Below are positions 1 to 10,718 of a stretch of 64,000 nt of DNA, piece by piece. Below the pieces are notes generated by a model. It was not told the DNA's origin. It searched no databases and worked only from the letters and a program-made list of their open reading frames with translations. This stretch comes from Platycnemis pennipes (lineage: Eukaryota; Arthropoda; Insecta; Odonata; Platycnemididae). Every line of letters starts with the position of its first letter. The stretch's first letter is position 1. The position numbers and the translations under genes were made by a program. The stretch is taken from assembly GCA_933228895.1 (NCBI GenBank), contig OW121848.1:88555470-88619469 (forward strand), given 5' to 3'.

Positions 1-390
1 TCTATTCTTGAGGTACACTGCAGTTAGACAAGCCTCTGCCCAAAAAACAACTGGTAGTTTGGAGTCCATTAACAAAGACCTTCCTATTCCACAGAATGTC
101 TGGATGGCTCGTTCTGCTCTTCCATTCTGACAAGGAGTGTATGGAACAGTCAGCTGATGTTGGATACCAGCCTCCTTTAACATAACCTTAAACTCATGAT
201 CCATATACTCTCCACCATTGTCTGTACGTAAAGTTTTTATCCTCAAATTTGTCATATTCTCTACTCTTGCCTTGAATTCTTTAAACTTTTCTTTTACATC
301 ATTTTTGTGAGTAAGGAAAAATGGAAATACCTTCCTTGTGTAATCATCCACAAACAGTAATAAATACCTGGCTCCATTGAGAGACAAGAG
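1..390 (-). pseudogene. copia integrase core continuation in a second frame
   Basis: After the frameshift near 381-390, the integrase core continues in another minus-strand frame and stays open to the window edge. The segment FVDDYTRK is followed by RTDNGGEY (catalytic Asp at 220-222) and NGRAERA (catalytic Glu at 112-114). The spacing of 35 residues between Asp and Glu is the DD35E arrangement of retroelement integrases. The catalytic triad therefore survives as sequence but is split across two frames with the first Asp (407-409). A single-base indel is the simplest explanation. A programmed shift is unlikely because copia-type elements normally read through here in one frame. Confidence 0.85.
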
Positions 391-1894
391 GTAGAGGTCC
401 AGTCAAATCAGAGTGAACTAGTTCCAGTTTCTCAGATTCTCTGCTGGAACTTGCAGGATAAGGTCTCCGATGTTGTTTTCCTTGAAGACAAGCAACACAT
501 TGAATATTACTGGCAATCAGTTTCGAATCAATGCCACTCACCATTCCTTCTGCCATCTGTCTCATTGCCTCTGCATGCAAATGTCCAAAACGTTTGTGCC
601 ACTGCCTAAATTTGTCCTCTTGACTTACTGCATGGAATGCTGTTCTTGTATCAACTGGAGATGGACACACATTATCCAATTTATACACACCATTCACTAC
701 TGATCCTTTGAATGTTGGATCACCATAAATCTTAACCTTCTCTTTCTCAACTATACTGCAGCCCTTCTCATCAAACACAATAGCATATCCTTTTGTTGTA
801 ATTTGCCAAACAGAAAGCAAATTGGCTGCTAGCTGTGGAATATAGGTTACATTAGTCACTGGCACAATATCTTCTACATTGTTCACATTCAACAACATAT
901 CTCCTTTTCCTTCGTCATTGATATGTTCACCATTGGCACACTTCACACTTTCTCCAATCTCACTAGTTTGAGTAAAGTTATGAATTAAATCCATTCTTGG
1001 CGACATATGTTTTGATGCACCCGAGTCTAAGTAAAGATGATCCAAGTCGGGAGTACCTCGAGCTGACAAGGCTGCGAAAAGGCTGAGATTATTTTTCTTC
1101 TCTCCTTTCTTCTTTTCTTCAGATTCTTGTCTCTTCTTCAAAAGCACAGGACACTGAGGTCGAACATGACCTATCTCACCACATTTGTAGCATCTGAGAC
1201 CCGATTTCTTCCCTTCTTGATCATTTTTCTTTTGCTGTTTATTCTGCCGGTTCTGGAATTGAGGCTTTGATTGAGATTTTTTCTTCTGATACGCCATCAA
1301 AGCACTGTCATTCCCCTGGTTCTGACTTGAGCCATTCTTCGTCTCTTCTTGAAGGAGTTTCGTTCGAACCAACTGAGATGTGATCTCAACACTTGAGTTT
1401 TCTAGAGCCATTCTCATCGATTTATCCTCCGACGGCAGCCCTCTCAGCATTACGATAGCAACCAAATCATCGTCTAAGGCTTTTTCTATGTCTTCTAGCT
1501 TTTGAGCTGTTGACATAATAGAAGTCACATACTCATGCATAGAGGCATGCTTCTCTAAACGTTCATCCAACAGAACATCTAATAAGGCTATTCTACGATT
1601 TATTCCCTCATCCTCAAATACTTCTTGCAACGCTGCCCAGCAATCTCTGGCAGTTTCACAAGCTCTGACATGTGGATATACAGCCGGTGCTAAGTTGAGG
1701 TTAATCAGGGATAAGGCTTCTTCGTCTTTTTCTGGATCTTTGGCTGCACCATCGTCATCATATTTTTCACCGTTGGCATAGCCCCACAGTTTTTTGTTCT
1801 TCAACAGATTCTTCATGGCAAATTTCCAATCATTGTCATCTTCTGGCCCTTGCAGCTTATCTAAAGCTAGACCCTTCAGAGACAACGGCGCCAT
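344..1894 (-). CDS. copia gag-protease-integrase N-terminal polyprotein (frameshifted)
   Basis: I start at the ATG at 1894-1892; an in-frame stop lies just upstream at 1930-1928, so no earlier ATG is possible. The N-terminal 170 or so residues are the copia-type gag (UBN2-like) domain that builds the particle. A CCHC zinc knuckle (CYKCGEIGHVRPQC, about residues 235-248, bases 1151-1192) should bind genomic RNA. The retroviral-type aspartic protease active site is LDSGASKHM, with the Asp near residue 290. A GAG-pre-integrase zinc-binding region (HKRFGHLH ... CVACLQGKQ) follows, and the first integrase catalytic Asp is in HSDLTGPL near residue 496. The frame then shifts around 381-390 and runs to a stop at 344, so the last 20 or so residues are not native. 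No introns are seen. The polyprotein would be active in cytoplasmic particles and then in nuclear integration if intact. Confidence 0.9.
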   Translation of the reverse strand: MAPLSLKGLALDKLQGPEDDNDWKFAMKNLLKNKKLWGYANGEKYDDDGAAKDPEKDEEALSLINLNLAPAVYPHVRACETARDCWAALQEVFEDEGINRRIALLDVLLDERLEKHASMHEYVTSIMSTAQKLEDIEKALDDDLVAIVMLRGLPSEDKSMRMALENSSVEITSQLVRTKLLQEETKNGSSQNQGNDSALMAYQKKKSQSKPQFQNRQNKQQKKNDQEGKKSGLRCYKCGEIGHVRPQCPVLLKKRQESEEKKKGEKKNNLSLFAALSARGTPDLDHLYLDSGASKHMSPRMDLIHNFTQTSEIGESVKCANGEHINDEGKGDMLLNVNNVEDIVPVTNVTYIPQLAANLLSVWQITTKGYAIVFDEKGCSIVEKEKVKIYGDPTFKGSVVNGVYKLDNVCPSPVDTRTAFHAVSQEDKFRQWHKRFGHLHAEAMRQMAEGMVSGIDSKLIASNIQCVACLQGKQHRRPYPASSSRESEKLELVHSDLTGPLPLVSQWSQVFITVCG

Positions 1895-1958
1895 GAGGTC
1901 GACCGGTTCTTGCTCCTCTCTGAACACTTACGTTGAGAATCTCTTCACTTCCACTCTT

Positions 1959-1972
1959 CTGGGCCCATAACC
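1959..1972 (-). other. tRNA primer-binding site (initiator Met, internal)
   Basis: On the minus strand these 14 bases read GGTTATGGGCCCAG. This is complementary to the anticodon-stem region of insect initiator tRNA-Met (CTGGGCCCATAACC, containing anticodon CAT). Drosophila copia is known to prime with a 5' half of tRNA-iMet using this internal region rather than the 3' CCA end. It lies 3 bases inside the proposed LTR end and 65 bases before the gag ATG, as expected. Confidence 0.8.
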
Positions 1973-1975
1973 TCT

Positions 1976-2231
1976 TGTTCGGATGGATTCTTCGGAGAAT
2001 ATTGTTTTGGGTAGTGGAAATAAAGTCCCTCAGTTATGATTAAAGAGGATTAAATAGGATATATTCTTCAATATACTCTCACAGAGATACAATCAACAAT
2101 GACACAATCACAGTAACCGAAAGTAACTAGACAGTCATCTGTCTTTTTTCCGCAAGATGGCAGCACTGAGAGAAATGTGCGAAATACAAACATAAAACAG
2201 GACATAGATTATACATGCATTAGTTACAACA
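1976..2231 (-). repeat. 5' LTR of the copia element (256 bp)
   Basis: The proposed LTR starts with TGTTG and ends with GAACA when read on the minus strand, giving the TGTT...AACA inverted ends typical of LTRs. The inner border is fixed by the primer-binding site. The outer border is the point where the LINE reading frame begins. Read on the minus strand, TATAATCTATG (plus strand about 2205-2215) is a possible TATA box. The partner LTR is outside the window, so LTR identity and the target duplication cannot be checked here. The length is close to that of other insect copia LTRs. Confidence 0.65.
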
Positions 2232-3430
2232 AAGTCAACTGAGTTACAAGAAGATAAGAAGGACGAAACGTGAACAAAGATGGAATCTAAACCAACAGGA
2301 GGAAAGAAGAAGAAAATTCGCTGTTGCCATTGATGAGAAGCTGGAAATAGCAAAGGAATCTAGCCAAAGTGGAGTAGAGAGATGGAATAGCCTCAAGAAG
2401 ACTATTACAGAAGTAGCAGAGGTACAACTGACGAGTAAGCGGGTCGAAATCAAGAAACCATGGATAACGGAGTACATTATAGCCCTCATAGGAGAAAGAA
2501 GAAAGTATAAGAACACGAGAAATGAAACAGAAGAAGTTCTGTATAAGAAGCTAAGGAATCAAGTCATCAGGGAATCAAAAATGGCGAAAGAGAAATAGAT
2601 TGAAAGCTGCTGTGAGAACATCAATGAAAATACAATGAAGGGGAACTCAGAAACGGCATACAACCTAATCAAGAGGCACTTCGGAGAAAGGAAACCAAGA
2701 TGCAAAAACATCAGAAATTCGGATGGGAAACTGCTAATGGAAGAGAGAGGAATCAGCAACAGATGGAAAAAGTATTTTGAAGAGCTATACCGAGGCCAGA
2801 TACCCCTAGGGGAAGCATCCACAACTGACCAGAACCAAGTGGAGGAAGACAACCGCGGTCCAGCAATACTAAGAAGTGAATTCGAGAGATCAGTAAGAGA
2901 CCTGAAGACTGGAAAGGTGCCCGGAGAAGATAAAATCAGTGGAGAAGTAATCAAAGCACCTGGTAAAAAAGCGCAAGACGCAAAATATGGAATAATCCAA
3001 GATTACTTAGTAGATTAAACATTCGTGTGAGCAGTGGCACTCTACGGATGAGAAGCATGGACCATTGGAAAAACTGACCAGAAAAGAATGGAAGCCTTCG
3101 AGACCTGGTGCTGGAAAAGGATGCTGAAGATCAAATGGATGGATAGGGTGAGAAACGAGGAGGTATACAGAAGAATTGGAGAAGAAGGAGCACTGTGGAG
3201 CACCATACGCCAAAGAAAAATACGGTGGGTTGGCCATGTCATGAGACAACAATTACGTGGGAAGCATAATGGATGCTAAAATTGGAGAGAAAGTCCCTAG
3301 AGGAAGACCAAGAGACAAGTACTCGGGGCAAGTCAAGAAGGATACGGGGAAGAAGAACCATAGGGAAATGAAGCAACTGGCATGGGATAGGGAGAAATGG
3401 CTGTAGTATACCAATCCTAGGATTGTAATA
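2232..3430 (+). pseudogene. LINE ORF2 remnant with reverse-transcriptase core deleted
   Basis: An open frame runs from the LTR junction (frame beginning at 2233) through the linker between endonuclease and reverse transcriptase (KPWITEYI ... RRKYKN), with an in-frame TAG at 2596-2598. The ATG at 2635 begins the next open stretch, which contains RWKKYFEELY and LKTGKVPGEDKISGEVIKA, the start of the RT domain. After about 2960 it jumps straight to the C-terminal region (AVALYG, MEAFETWCWKRMLKIKW, RNEEVYRRIGEE, GRPRDKYSG). The catalytic RT motifs, including the expected F/YADD, are missing, so roughly 250-300 codons were deleted internally. Several Trp codons have become TGA. The end near 3405-3430 is the stop and 3' UTR. 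Its 5' end was interrupted by the copia element. Confidence 0.85.
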
Positions 3431-3769
3431 CTATGTATGTATAATCCGGTTCTGTTCTTATTCGTAAGTTCCAAAATAGATCTGATCTCTTGAGAAATAA
3501 AGTTTCTCCATTGGTTAAACGAGTCGTTGGGATAGTTAATGCAAGCTGGTCCCTCTATCAGAATTTACATTGTGATAATGACAGTGCGAAAGTAGGATTA
3601 ATTATCTTACTCAAATGGCATTCTCGTGTCATCGTTATCATTTCATTGAGTTCTGGAGAGCGAGAACACAATCACTGTAGTTTTAATATAGACCGCTGCT
3701 TCAAATCGCTACTTCCGCCTTGTGGAGAAGTCTCGAGAGTATTTTAGGATTTTATGAAGGCCAGGATTG
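3431..3769. other. unassigned AT-rich stretch
   Basis: No gene or repeat family recognised. An 85-codon open frame at 3490-3747 has no recognisable domain and I treat it as chance. Confidence 0.4.
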
Positions 3770-4690
3770 AGTTTTACCTCCCTCGTCGAGGATTAGGTGT
3801 GCTGAACGTTAACGCACTAGCTTTTCGGGAATAATCGTTCCCTTCTCGACTGGAAGGTGATAGTGGCTTGACGCATGGGGGTGAGTTTGCTACGGGGAAG
3901 GGAGCGAAAGCGGTGCAAGGGAACGCACCTCTCCACCGACCAGCCAAGCGAGAACCAGCGACTGCAAGGGTGCGGGCGGCACGATGTCCAAAATGAATTG
4001 GTACCCCGGAAAACGGACGCATAAAAGAGGTTTGGGAGGAGGGAGGGGGAGATTTTGGGTGGTTCCTGAGCCGAAACCCTCCTTTCCACCCCCACGGCCA
4101 TGCATCATTCACCGAACATCCTCATCCTCCTCCAACGAGCTTTTCCCGTTTTCGCCCCCTACTTCTCCCTGCCTCCTCGGGCATAACAACGCCGGTCACG
4201 CACCCCGGTATTGCAGATTTCGGTGGGTTATATGCTGAGTGGGGATTGAGGGAGCGGGGAGATATATTTTTCTCCGGAGAGGGAAGGAGGATCGAGAGGG
4301 CGCCGTTGCGAGAGATGGGGGAGGGTTGAGGGTTATGGGGGGGGAGGAATTTCGAAAAAGTGTGGCGCGCACCGCTCCGGTTGGGGTGCAGTCGGGGTAT
4401 CACGTGAGGTGGGTGCAGCGGAGATGGGGGTCTCCAGGAGAACGTCCGGAACAGTGGGATGGGGTGGGGAATGACGGACGGTGGGGGAGGAGGAGGAAGG
4501 CAGGACAGACGCGCAGACAAACGGCTTCATTCGGTTGAAATCGAGGCTGCAGGTTGACCCTCTCCCCAATGCCCCGTCGCATTTAACGCGTAACGGCGAA
4601 TGGTTGAGATGGGTGGGGTGGCATTGGCCCCGAACTGGGATCGTTGGGGTGGAGCGTCGTTTTTCTTCCCAAGGGCCACGTAAGCGATTT
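3770..4690. other. GC- and CpG-rich island 1
   Basis: The composition changes sharply from the AT-rich surroundings to G/C-rich DNA with frequent CpG (for example around 3890-4000 and 4200-4400) and long purine-rich plus-strand runs. Many overlapping open frames appear on both strands only because stop codons are AT-rich; they are low-complexity Pro/Arg/Ser/Gly sequences with no domain. It could be an unmethylated promoter-type island or an old GC-rich repeat. I see no TATA box, splice sites or coding exon that settles it. Confidence 0.5.
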
Positions 4691-6789
4691 TAGAAATCCC
4701 TCGTTGTCAATTTACAAGGAATTTTTAAGGTTCAGGGTAAAGGGATAGGGATTGAAAGCCTTTTTTTTCCTCTTAACAGTCTCGTTTTGACGAGTGGACT
4801 ATCTATTACGGGAGTAGAATTGGGCTTTTTTTATGGCGAGGTGATTTCTTCGAAACCAAGGTGCACTTTCTATGCTATCACCACCTTATTTTTAGTATCA
4901 ACTGGATTATTCGGTGTGTAAAAAGCCGGATAATAATTCAGCGCGGAGCGCGAAACAATATTTCTGTTCGGAGGACATCTAAATTCTGTGTATTCATTTA
5001 CATTTGGCCCAGTATTCAGTCTTTTATTTATAAATTTGCTACGTTATTCAAAGGAATTTAATGGAAGTCAGCAGATAATTGGAGAGGGGTGAGAGCGGTA
5101 TGGAATTTTAATTTTCCTGATTTTTATTAGATGCATGTGTGGTCAAGTGCTAATGGCCAAGACGGATATATAAATTAAGGAAAAGAAATTATCTGCAATG
5201 ATTTCTGTGCCTTTTGAGCAGTAGGTCATTCATTAATGAGCTCATGTCCAGAGAAACATTTTCATTCTCGTTAAAAAATGAATAGTGAATTTGAGGCGGG
5301 AAAAACTTGCAAGCGCTGACATACTGGCTTCAATGATTAATGTTGTGGAAATACGAATGAACAAAATGACGGTGCTATATTGACGCTTTCCTATGAAGCA
5401 ATCAATAGTTACAGTTTACAAAAGGGCATTGGGGAAACGTGAAATTAGGAATAAACTTGGAATAAGTCATCTAAGTTGTCATTCCATCCATGAGTCAATT
5501 GTGTATCTATTACCTTCAATTAGCAAGTTTCATATTGTTATCTCATAAATAACGTAACATATTGCATAAAATTGATATAATTGTTTCTAGTCTTTGTTAC
5601 ACATTTTAACATTCAATATCGATTTCCTCATTCGTTCCTTAGTTGCTCCCGCTGCAATAATTATTTGCTCTCTGATGTATACTTTAAGGAACTGACCATT
5701 AACACTTTTCCAGTATAGAAAATTTAAATTTCAGGAGATTTTGTAAACCGGGATTTAATTTATGATGGTCTATTACGTAAAAGCTATCAATAGATACCAC
5801 ATTAGGTGTTACAGACATTTTATATCATGGAAGAGTACAATTGCATACATGATAGATGCTTGAAGTATTCTATGAAGTCAATTATAGAATAAACATAAAC
5901 ATTTGTCTAGTATCGTGGAAAAGAAGTATGAGCTAAGGTCCTGTATGGCCAAACGAATCAGATTTTGAATGTTGTGGTTACAGGGATTCTCAATAAAAAT
6001 AAACTGGAATGTGACAAAATGAGAGATGGTAATAACGGCAAAAATTTATATTAAAAACTTAATTACGAAGTCTAATTTCCTCGTATGCTTGAAAAAGTTT
6101 GTTACCGTCATTGCATTCTTACATTCATATCCTAATTTCTGTCGATGTTGTTTATTGTATTTTCGATTTTTCGTCCCGTATTTTAATTGAATTTCATCCA
6201 TACGCCCATGCGCAGTGCAAATGTGAGGACAAAAGGGTGGCCACGTGACAGATAGACTCCTCTGTTCTATTATGGGAAATTTCAGTCGGTTTGTAGCTAA
6301 TTATTTGCCATGTAGTGGGTGGAATTCCTCCAAATCTTTGCCTAAGTCACACGAGTGCAAAACAAATTTATGTCTAATGTTCTCTTCACACCTAGTCTTG
6401 ATTGAAATCCTCTGTCGGCACATGCATAGATATCAATGCCTCTTGAGGTTTTTACCTTCGGATGGAGAGACATTGAACCGTGACTCTCATCAATAGCCCT
6501 AAAATCCACGACTCCTTGTGTATTATTCGTTCGTTTAGTTAGTTTGGCTCATGGGTCTCAGGCTGAACCTTTTCCAACCGAGGTCTTGATCTCAAATTAA
6601 TGTCATTATACGTCACAAGTCTTGACAGCGGTGAAAAATTTAGAATCCCAAATGGCGTGCGCGCATTGTGAACGTGATGTCAGTTGATTGTTTAGCTTGA
6701 AATCGCCATTCACACCTTTTCACCGCGATCAGCGATGGCTGTTTGTACAGTTTGTCTGCTGTTTCCGCGAACTGCCGCAGGAGAATGAA
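4691..6789. other. AT-rich stretch without recognisable genes
   Basis: Unique-looking AT-rich sequence. An 83-codon open frame at 6245-6496 has no recognisable domain. No tRNA-like head, LINE coding piece or inverted-repeat element was found. Confidence 0.5.
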
Positions 6790-7970
6790 GTGATGGAGGT
6801 GAGTCGCCGGCGATAGGAAGCTATGTGAAGGGAGAGTTTGGGAGGAGCCAGGAATTTGTTCTGAGAGCGGTCGAAGGGAGATTCGAGTGGCGGCAGGGCG
6901 GGAAGGCATGTTTTTTAAGTGAGGGGTTGGAGGAAGTGGTAAGGAAAGAATGGGAAAAGGTGTGCAGGGAAGAGGGAGTAGGGAAGGGTGGGAGGAAAAA
7001 GTGTGGGTGAGGGGTGGACATTTTTTTTCCAGGTTGCAACCGAGTGAGGGAGCGAGCCCCGCGGAAGCCTTATTCCCGTCGGCGTGTCATTTAGTCGGTG
7101 CGGGCGGGTGCTCACGTGCCACCATTCCGCAGCCATCCTCCCTCTCTTCCCACGCCCTCTCCCACCCTCCCATCCCTCCTTCCCACCCCGTCTCCCTCCC
7201 AACACACTCCCACCTTTGGCAACACCGTGATGGCGCGGCGGCAGTCAGGGCGTGGTTATTAAAGGGGACCCCCCGTACACGTACGCACATGCATGAACGC
7301 GTCGGTGTTTTTACCGCTTGGAGAGGAAGGGAGGGGGGTTGCGGGGGGTACGGGGGTTTGGGATGCTGGAAACCCTGTGTTGCGCGTGCTCACGAAGGTG
7401 AGGGAGATGTGTGTGGAAGAGATGGTTCGTTTCCGCGGGAGGGTGGTTGGGAGGTCGATGGGGTGTTTTGAGGGGGAGGGGGTGCGTGGTCGGTTAACGA
7501 AAGAGGCGGGCAAAGCCATGCGACTTCGATTTTATGTCCCGTGGAGATTGGTGTGGCGGCGTCCGGAGACCAAAAAGAGAAGAGTTTGGGTTAGATTTTG
7601 AGGGATGCCGTTTGCAGGGTGGCGGCGGGTGGTAGTGGCGGTGGCTGGAGCGGCAAAGGGGTTTTAGGGTTTGGGGATGGAGTTGGGGTTTGGCTGGGTT
7701 AAACGCGTCCCATGTGAGTGCGCTAGGGGAAGGGGCGCGTCAAATGGAACGATGAAGAGGTTTGGAAAACGTTTCCCGCAAATCCCTCCCCTTCCGTCCC
7801 CCCCTCCATATCCCCACCACATTCCCACCTGATCTCCCCATTTTCCCGGTCCCTCCAGCCCCCTCTTTTTTTTCTGTCTCTTTATTCCTGCCATGATTTT
7901 CCCTTCTCCACCAAACTCTTCCTCTCGGTCCTAATGCGCTCTTTTCACGGAGGAAACACGCTGGCATACG
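6790..7970. other. GC-rich island 2 with a purine/pyrimidine strand switch
   Basis: From about 6825 to 7015 the plus strand is almost all purine. From about 7115 to 7215 it is almost all pyrimidine. It turns G-rich again to about 7730, then pyrimidine-rich to about 7930. CpG is frequent around 7040-7300. The long open frames here on both strands (such as 6950-7471) are products of this skew and lack domains. A promoter island or purine-tract structure is possible, but function is not shown. Confidence 0.5.
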
Positions 7971-9140
7971 GTGAAGGAGGATTGCGATCGAAGATACGAG
8001 GGCTGTGCTACTTAGTGGATGCGGTTATGTGCTTAGAGTCTTGTAAATAAACCTCTTCTTTTCATATTCGTTACACCTACTTCTTGTCCGCTTAATATGG
8101 TTAGGTTCCTGCAAGATAGTCCCACCTATCCATCAATGAGCTCTATTTGTGACTCTTGGTAACCGGACTCTGGTTCTCCATGTATTTATTGGGTTATCCT
8201 GATTTATATTTTATTTCCAAGCTAATCATGCCCACGTACCTGGGAGCAACCCTATGGTGATTTTGATTTAAAGCTAGGTTTAAACAATCTGCTTTTGGTA
8301 TGAATTATTACGCTGGTACCTTTATCTAATGGTTATCTCATTCCATTCAATTAAGTATCCTCTTTACTTTACATAAATGATAATCAGTAACAAACCCTTT
8401 TACTATCAAGAACCCTTTTCAAAATTTGTTGCAATTAGAACTCCATTTATTTTATGATTGTATGAAAGGTGTTGTAAGACCTTTTACCAGAATGGCTTCA
8501 CTCACTTGAAAAGCAGTTGCGACCGATAATAATATATAGGTTACAAAGTGCTTTTCCCGTGTCATTTTATCAAAATAAATGCGCATTGAAGTTGTTTACG
8601 CAGTAACAGATACGCCAGCCGCTCAACCCAAATGCCGCTGCTTCGGATACCGCCATGATCATGGATGCTGTGTTTGTATTATATTTTAGCCGTATATTAG
8701 ACAGCGCGATATAAACAGTTGGGCCTCCCAAAATCCAATGCCTCGTCCTGCTCATTAGCCTCCTTCTTTCAACATGTGAGTAGAAATATAACAGTGCTTG
8801 GGCTTGGAATCTCAGAGTACCTGCATCTATATACACGTAGATATTTCGATGGCACATATACATAGGCAGCTACGCCAAAATACCTAGGTAGGCCGGGGTG
8901 ATAGGTCGCAGTTGGGGATGTACCACTCCCCGCCACATGCCCTTGTGGTGGCTCTCAGGGTGGTAACATGTGGATGTAGCTCTGTACATGTTATCCCGTG
9001 TGTCACTTCATGGGTGTGTGCGTTGAATTTCAAGCAACCAGATAAAGAAACGGGGAAGAAGAGAGGAGGAGATGTTGGAAAAGGCACTTAAACAATAATT
9101 GTAATGGTCAGCAATTGCTGAAGTGAAGATAAAACCGTTT
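7971..9140. other. AT-rich stretch; small unassigned motif at about 8880-9010
   Basis: No gene recognised. Around 8885-9015 a GC-richer block with short inverted repeats (ACATGT near 8966 and again near 8987) may be part of a dispersed repeat, but I cannot assign it. Confidence 0.4.
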
Positions 9141-9335
9141 GCCCCGGTGGCGGCGTGGTCAAGTCCTCGCCTGCTAACCTGAAGGTTCGAATCCTGAGTG
9201 TTTTTTTTCACCACTCAGGGCATGGATGTGTGTGCTCGTCCGTTGTTAATTGTTAAGTACCCCGATGTAAAGGGCCATAGGTGCTGTTTGCGGTGGGAGT
9301 GGAAAAGAAATAAATAAAGTTAAAATAAATAAAAA
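9141..9335 (+). mobile_element. tRNA-derived SINE (family 1)
   Basis: A tRNA-like head contains an A-box-like TGGCGGCGTGGTC and a perfect B box, GGTTCGAATCC, at 9184-9194; these form an internal RNA polymerase III promoter. The position of the anticodon loop reads CTGCTAA. A unique body of about 100 bp follows, and the element ends in an A-rich (AAATA)n-like tail at about 9304-9335. This head-body-tail order defines a SINE mobilised by a LINE. It is not a functional tRNA gene because the acceptor stem does not close. No clear target duplication was found. Confidence 0.75.
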
Positions 9336-10619
9336 GTAGCTAAGTTCTTCTCTCTTTCCGCTGTACAATGATGAATCAGTGGCTGTAAATAGACCTAAAT
9401 AGTGATTAACTAATTATTTTAACATTTGAAGGCTGGAATATTCAACCCGTTATGAATAGTAGGTGCTGAAGTTAGGGTGATGGATGCACTGAATATGATC
9501 TTAATTCATCTTACTTTAATGCAGTTGGTGGTAATGGAGAAGAGAAAAAATAAGTTTCTTCAGTTGGTGGTATTTAAGGCAAAATAAACAACTCTTTATC
9601 CATTACAGATGCAGGAAGTTACCCAAACCTTAAGGATATATTATCTTTCTTTGAGAGGATCTGGCCCACATTAATTCCCCCCGGCCGTCAGATTGCCGCG
9701 GTCGTTGGCACAAGAGTGATTTCGTCAACTTACGACAGGTCGCCATTTTTGTCTCATTAAATACTTCCCGCTCTGCCCCTCATTTTCCGCCTCCAGTTTT
9801 CATGCTGGTCGTTACTTTCCGCCCAGAAAGCAAAATGCCTGAAAGAACTTTAATGTCGCAAATGCAATGACATTTTTAAAGCCCGCTCAGACAAAAGACG
9901 GACGATATTCCCTGAATGCTATTATTATTTTTTGTCATCGCCACTCCCGGCGAAAGTGGTCGGTTTGAACGAAAAACGATGGAAAGCCGTAGAAATTATT
10001 CATGGGAGCTTAATTCTAACTGAATTTTAAGGCAACCTTAAAAGGTTCGCATACCCTTGGGATGGTGAAGTTAAACAAAAAAATCCGTTCATATATATGG
10101 TAGCATCAACCATAAAAGTATTTTATGATGTCTGGCCCACCGAATTAAAATAGTCTCCCCGTATTTTCCATATGCCGCTAACCCTGTTACCACCCCTGAT
10201 ATCCATGCGTCAACGTTGAATTAAACCCGAAGGCCCACGCATCTGCACAATCACCGCGGAGCCTCTTGCAGTACAAAGTCTCTTTTACAATCGAGGTGGA
10301 AGGTAATGGAAGGTCGTTCGTGGACCGCATTTCTTTTTATCGGTGGAACAGTCCGGTGACTTCTCAATATGGAGTAAAATATTTCTTTATTTTATTCAGA
10401 CAGTGATGTTTCTTTTGTTCTATGATTATCGAAGGAAACGTAGTGAAAAAGGTAGTTTTCAGATAGATGCATTAATATGCTTACGTTTTGCAGATTTAGT
10501 TTCTTTTTTTAACATTGGCATAAAACGCCTTCGTTCAACGTGTAACTCAAGGAAACAGAATGTTTTGTAAATTCAATCGACATTTAATGTATTCTGGAAT
10601 GTTTTTACTGATCACTAGT
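9336..10619. other. AT-rich stretch without recognisable genes
   Basis: Nothing assigned. The 75-codon frame at 10343-10570 lacks recognisable motifs. Confidence 0.45.
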
Positions 10620-10621
10620 TT

Positions 10622-10718
10622 TAAGTTGAAATACGTGAATATGAATAAATTAGCCGATAGAAGAATTCAGTGGAGAGCTGCGTCAAACCAATACCAGGAT
10701 TGCTGGCTGATGATGATG
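10622..10718 (+). mobile_element. 3' end fragment of (GAT)n-tailed LINE
   Basis: A short segment matches the C-terminal codons and stop region of the LINE at 39.7 kb: codons for ADRRIQWRAASNQ, then the terminal GATGATGATGAG. It is heavily 5' truncated, leaving only about 95 bp. It shares the block GCTGCGTCAAACCA with the 20.4 kb copy, so it is a third member of the same family. Confidence 0.75.

Larger units (their letters stand above)
1..2231 (-). mobile_element. Ty1/copia-type LTR retrotransposon, 5' portion, cut by window edge
   Basis: On the minus strand the order is LTR, tRNA primer-binding site, gag, protease, integrase. This is the Pseudoviridae/copia order, with integrase before reverse transcriptase. 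The reverse transcriptase, RNase H and 3' LTR should lie to the left of the window. The right border is set by a TGTT...AACA LTR ending at 2231, next to a LINE reading frame that continues from 2232, so the element appears inserted into that LINE. One frameshift in the integrase makes this copy probably non-autonomous; the rest of the visible coding sequence is open. Seen directly: the motifs, the order and the frameshift. Inferred: the missing half. Confidence 0.9.

Noticed and set aside
3774..4582. Several overlapping 60-130 codon frames on both strands
   Set aside because: All lie in a GC-rich island where stop codons are rare. They are low-complexity, overlap in many frames and show no domain or splice signals.
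6915..7601. 173- and 96-codon frames in the second island
   Set aside because: They track the purine/pyrimidine skew and have repetitive Gly/Arg/Ser/Pro composition.
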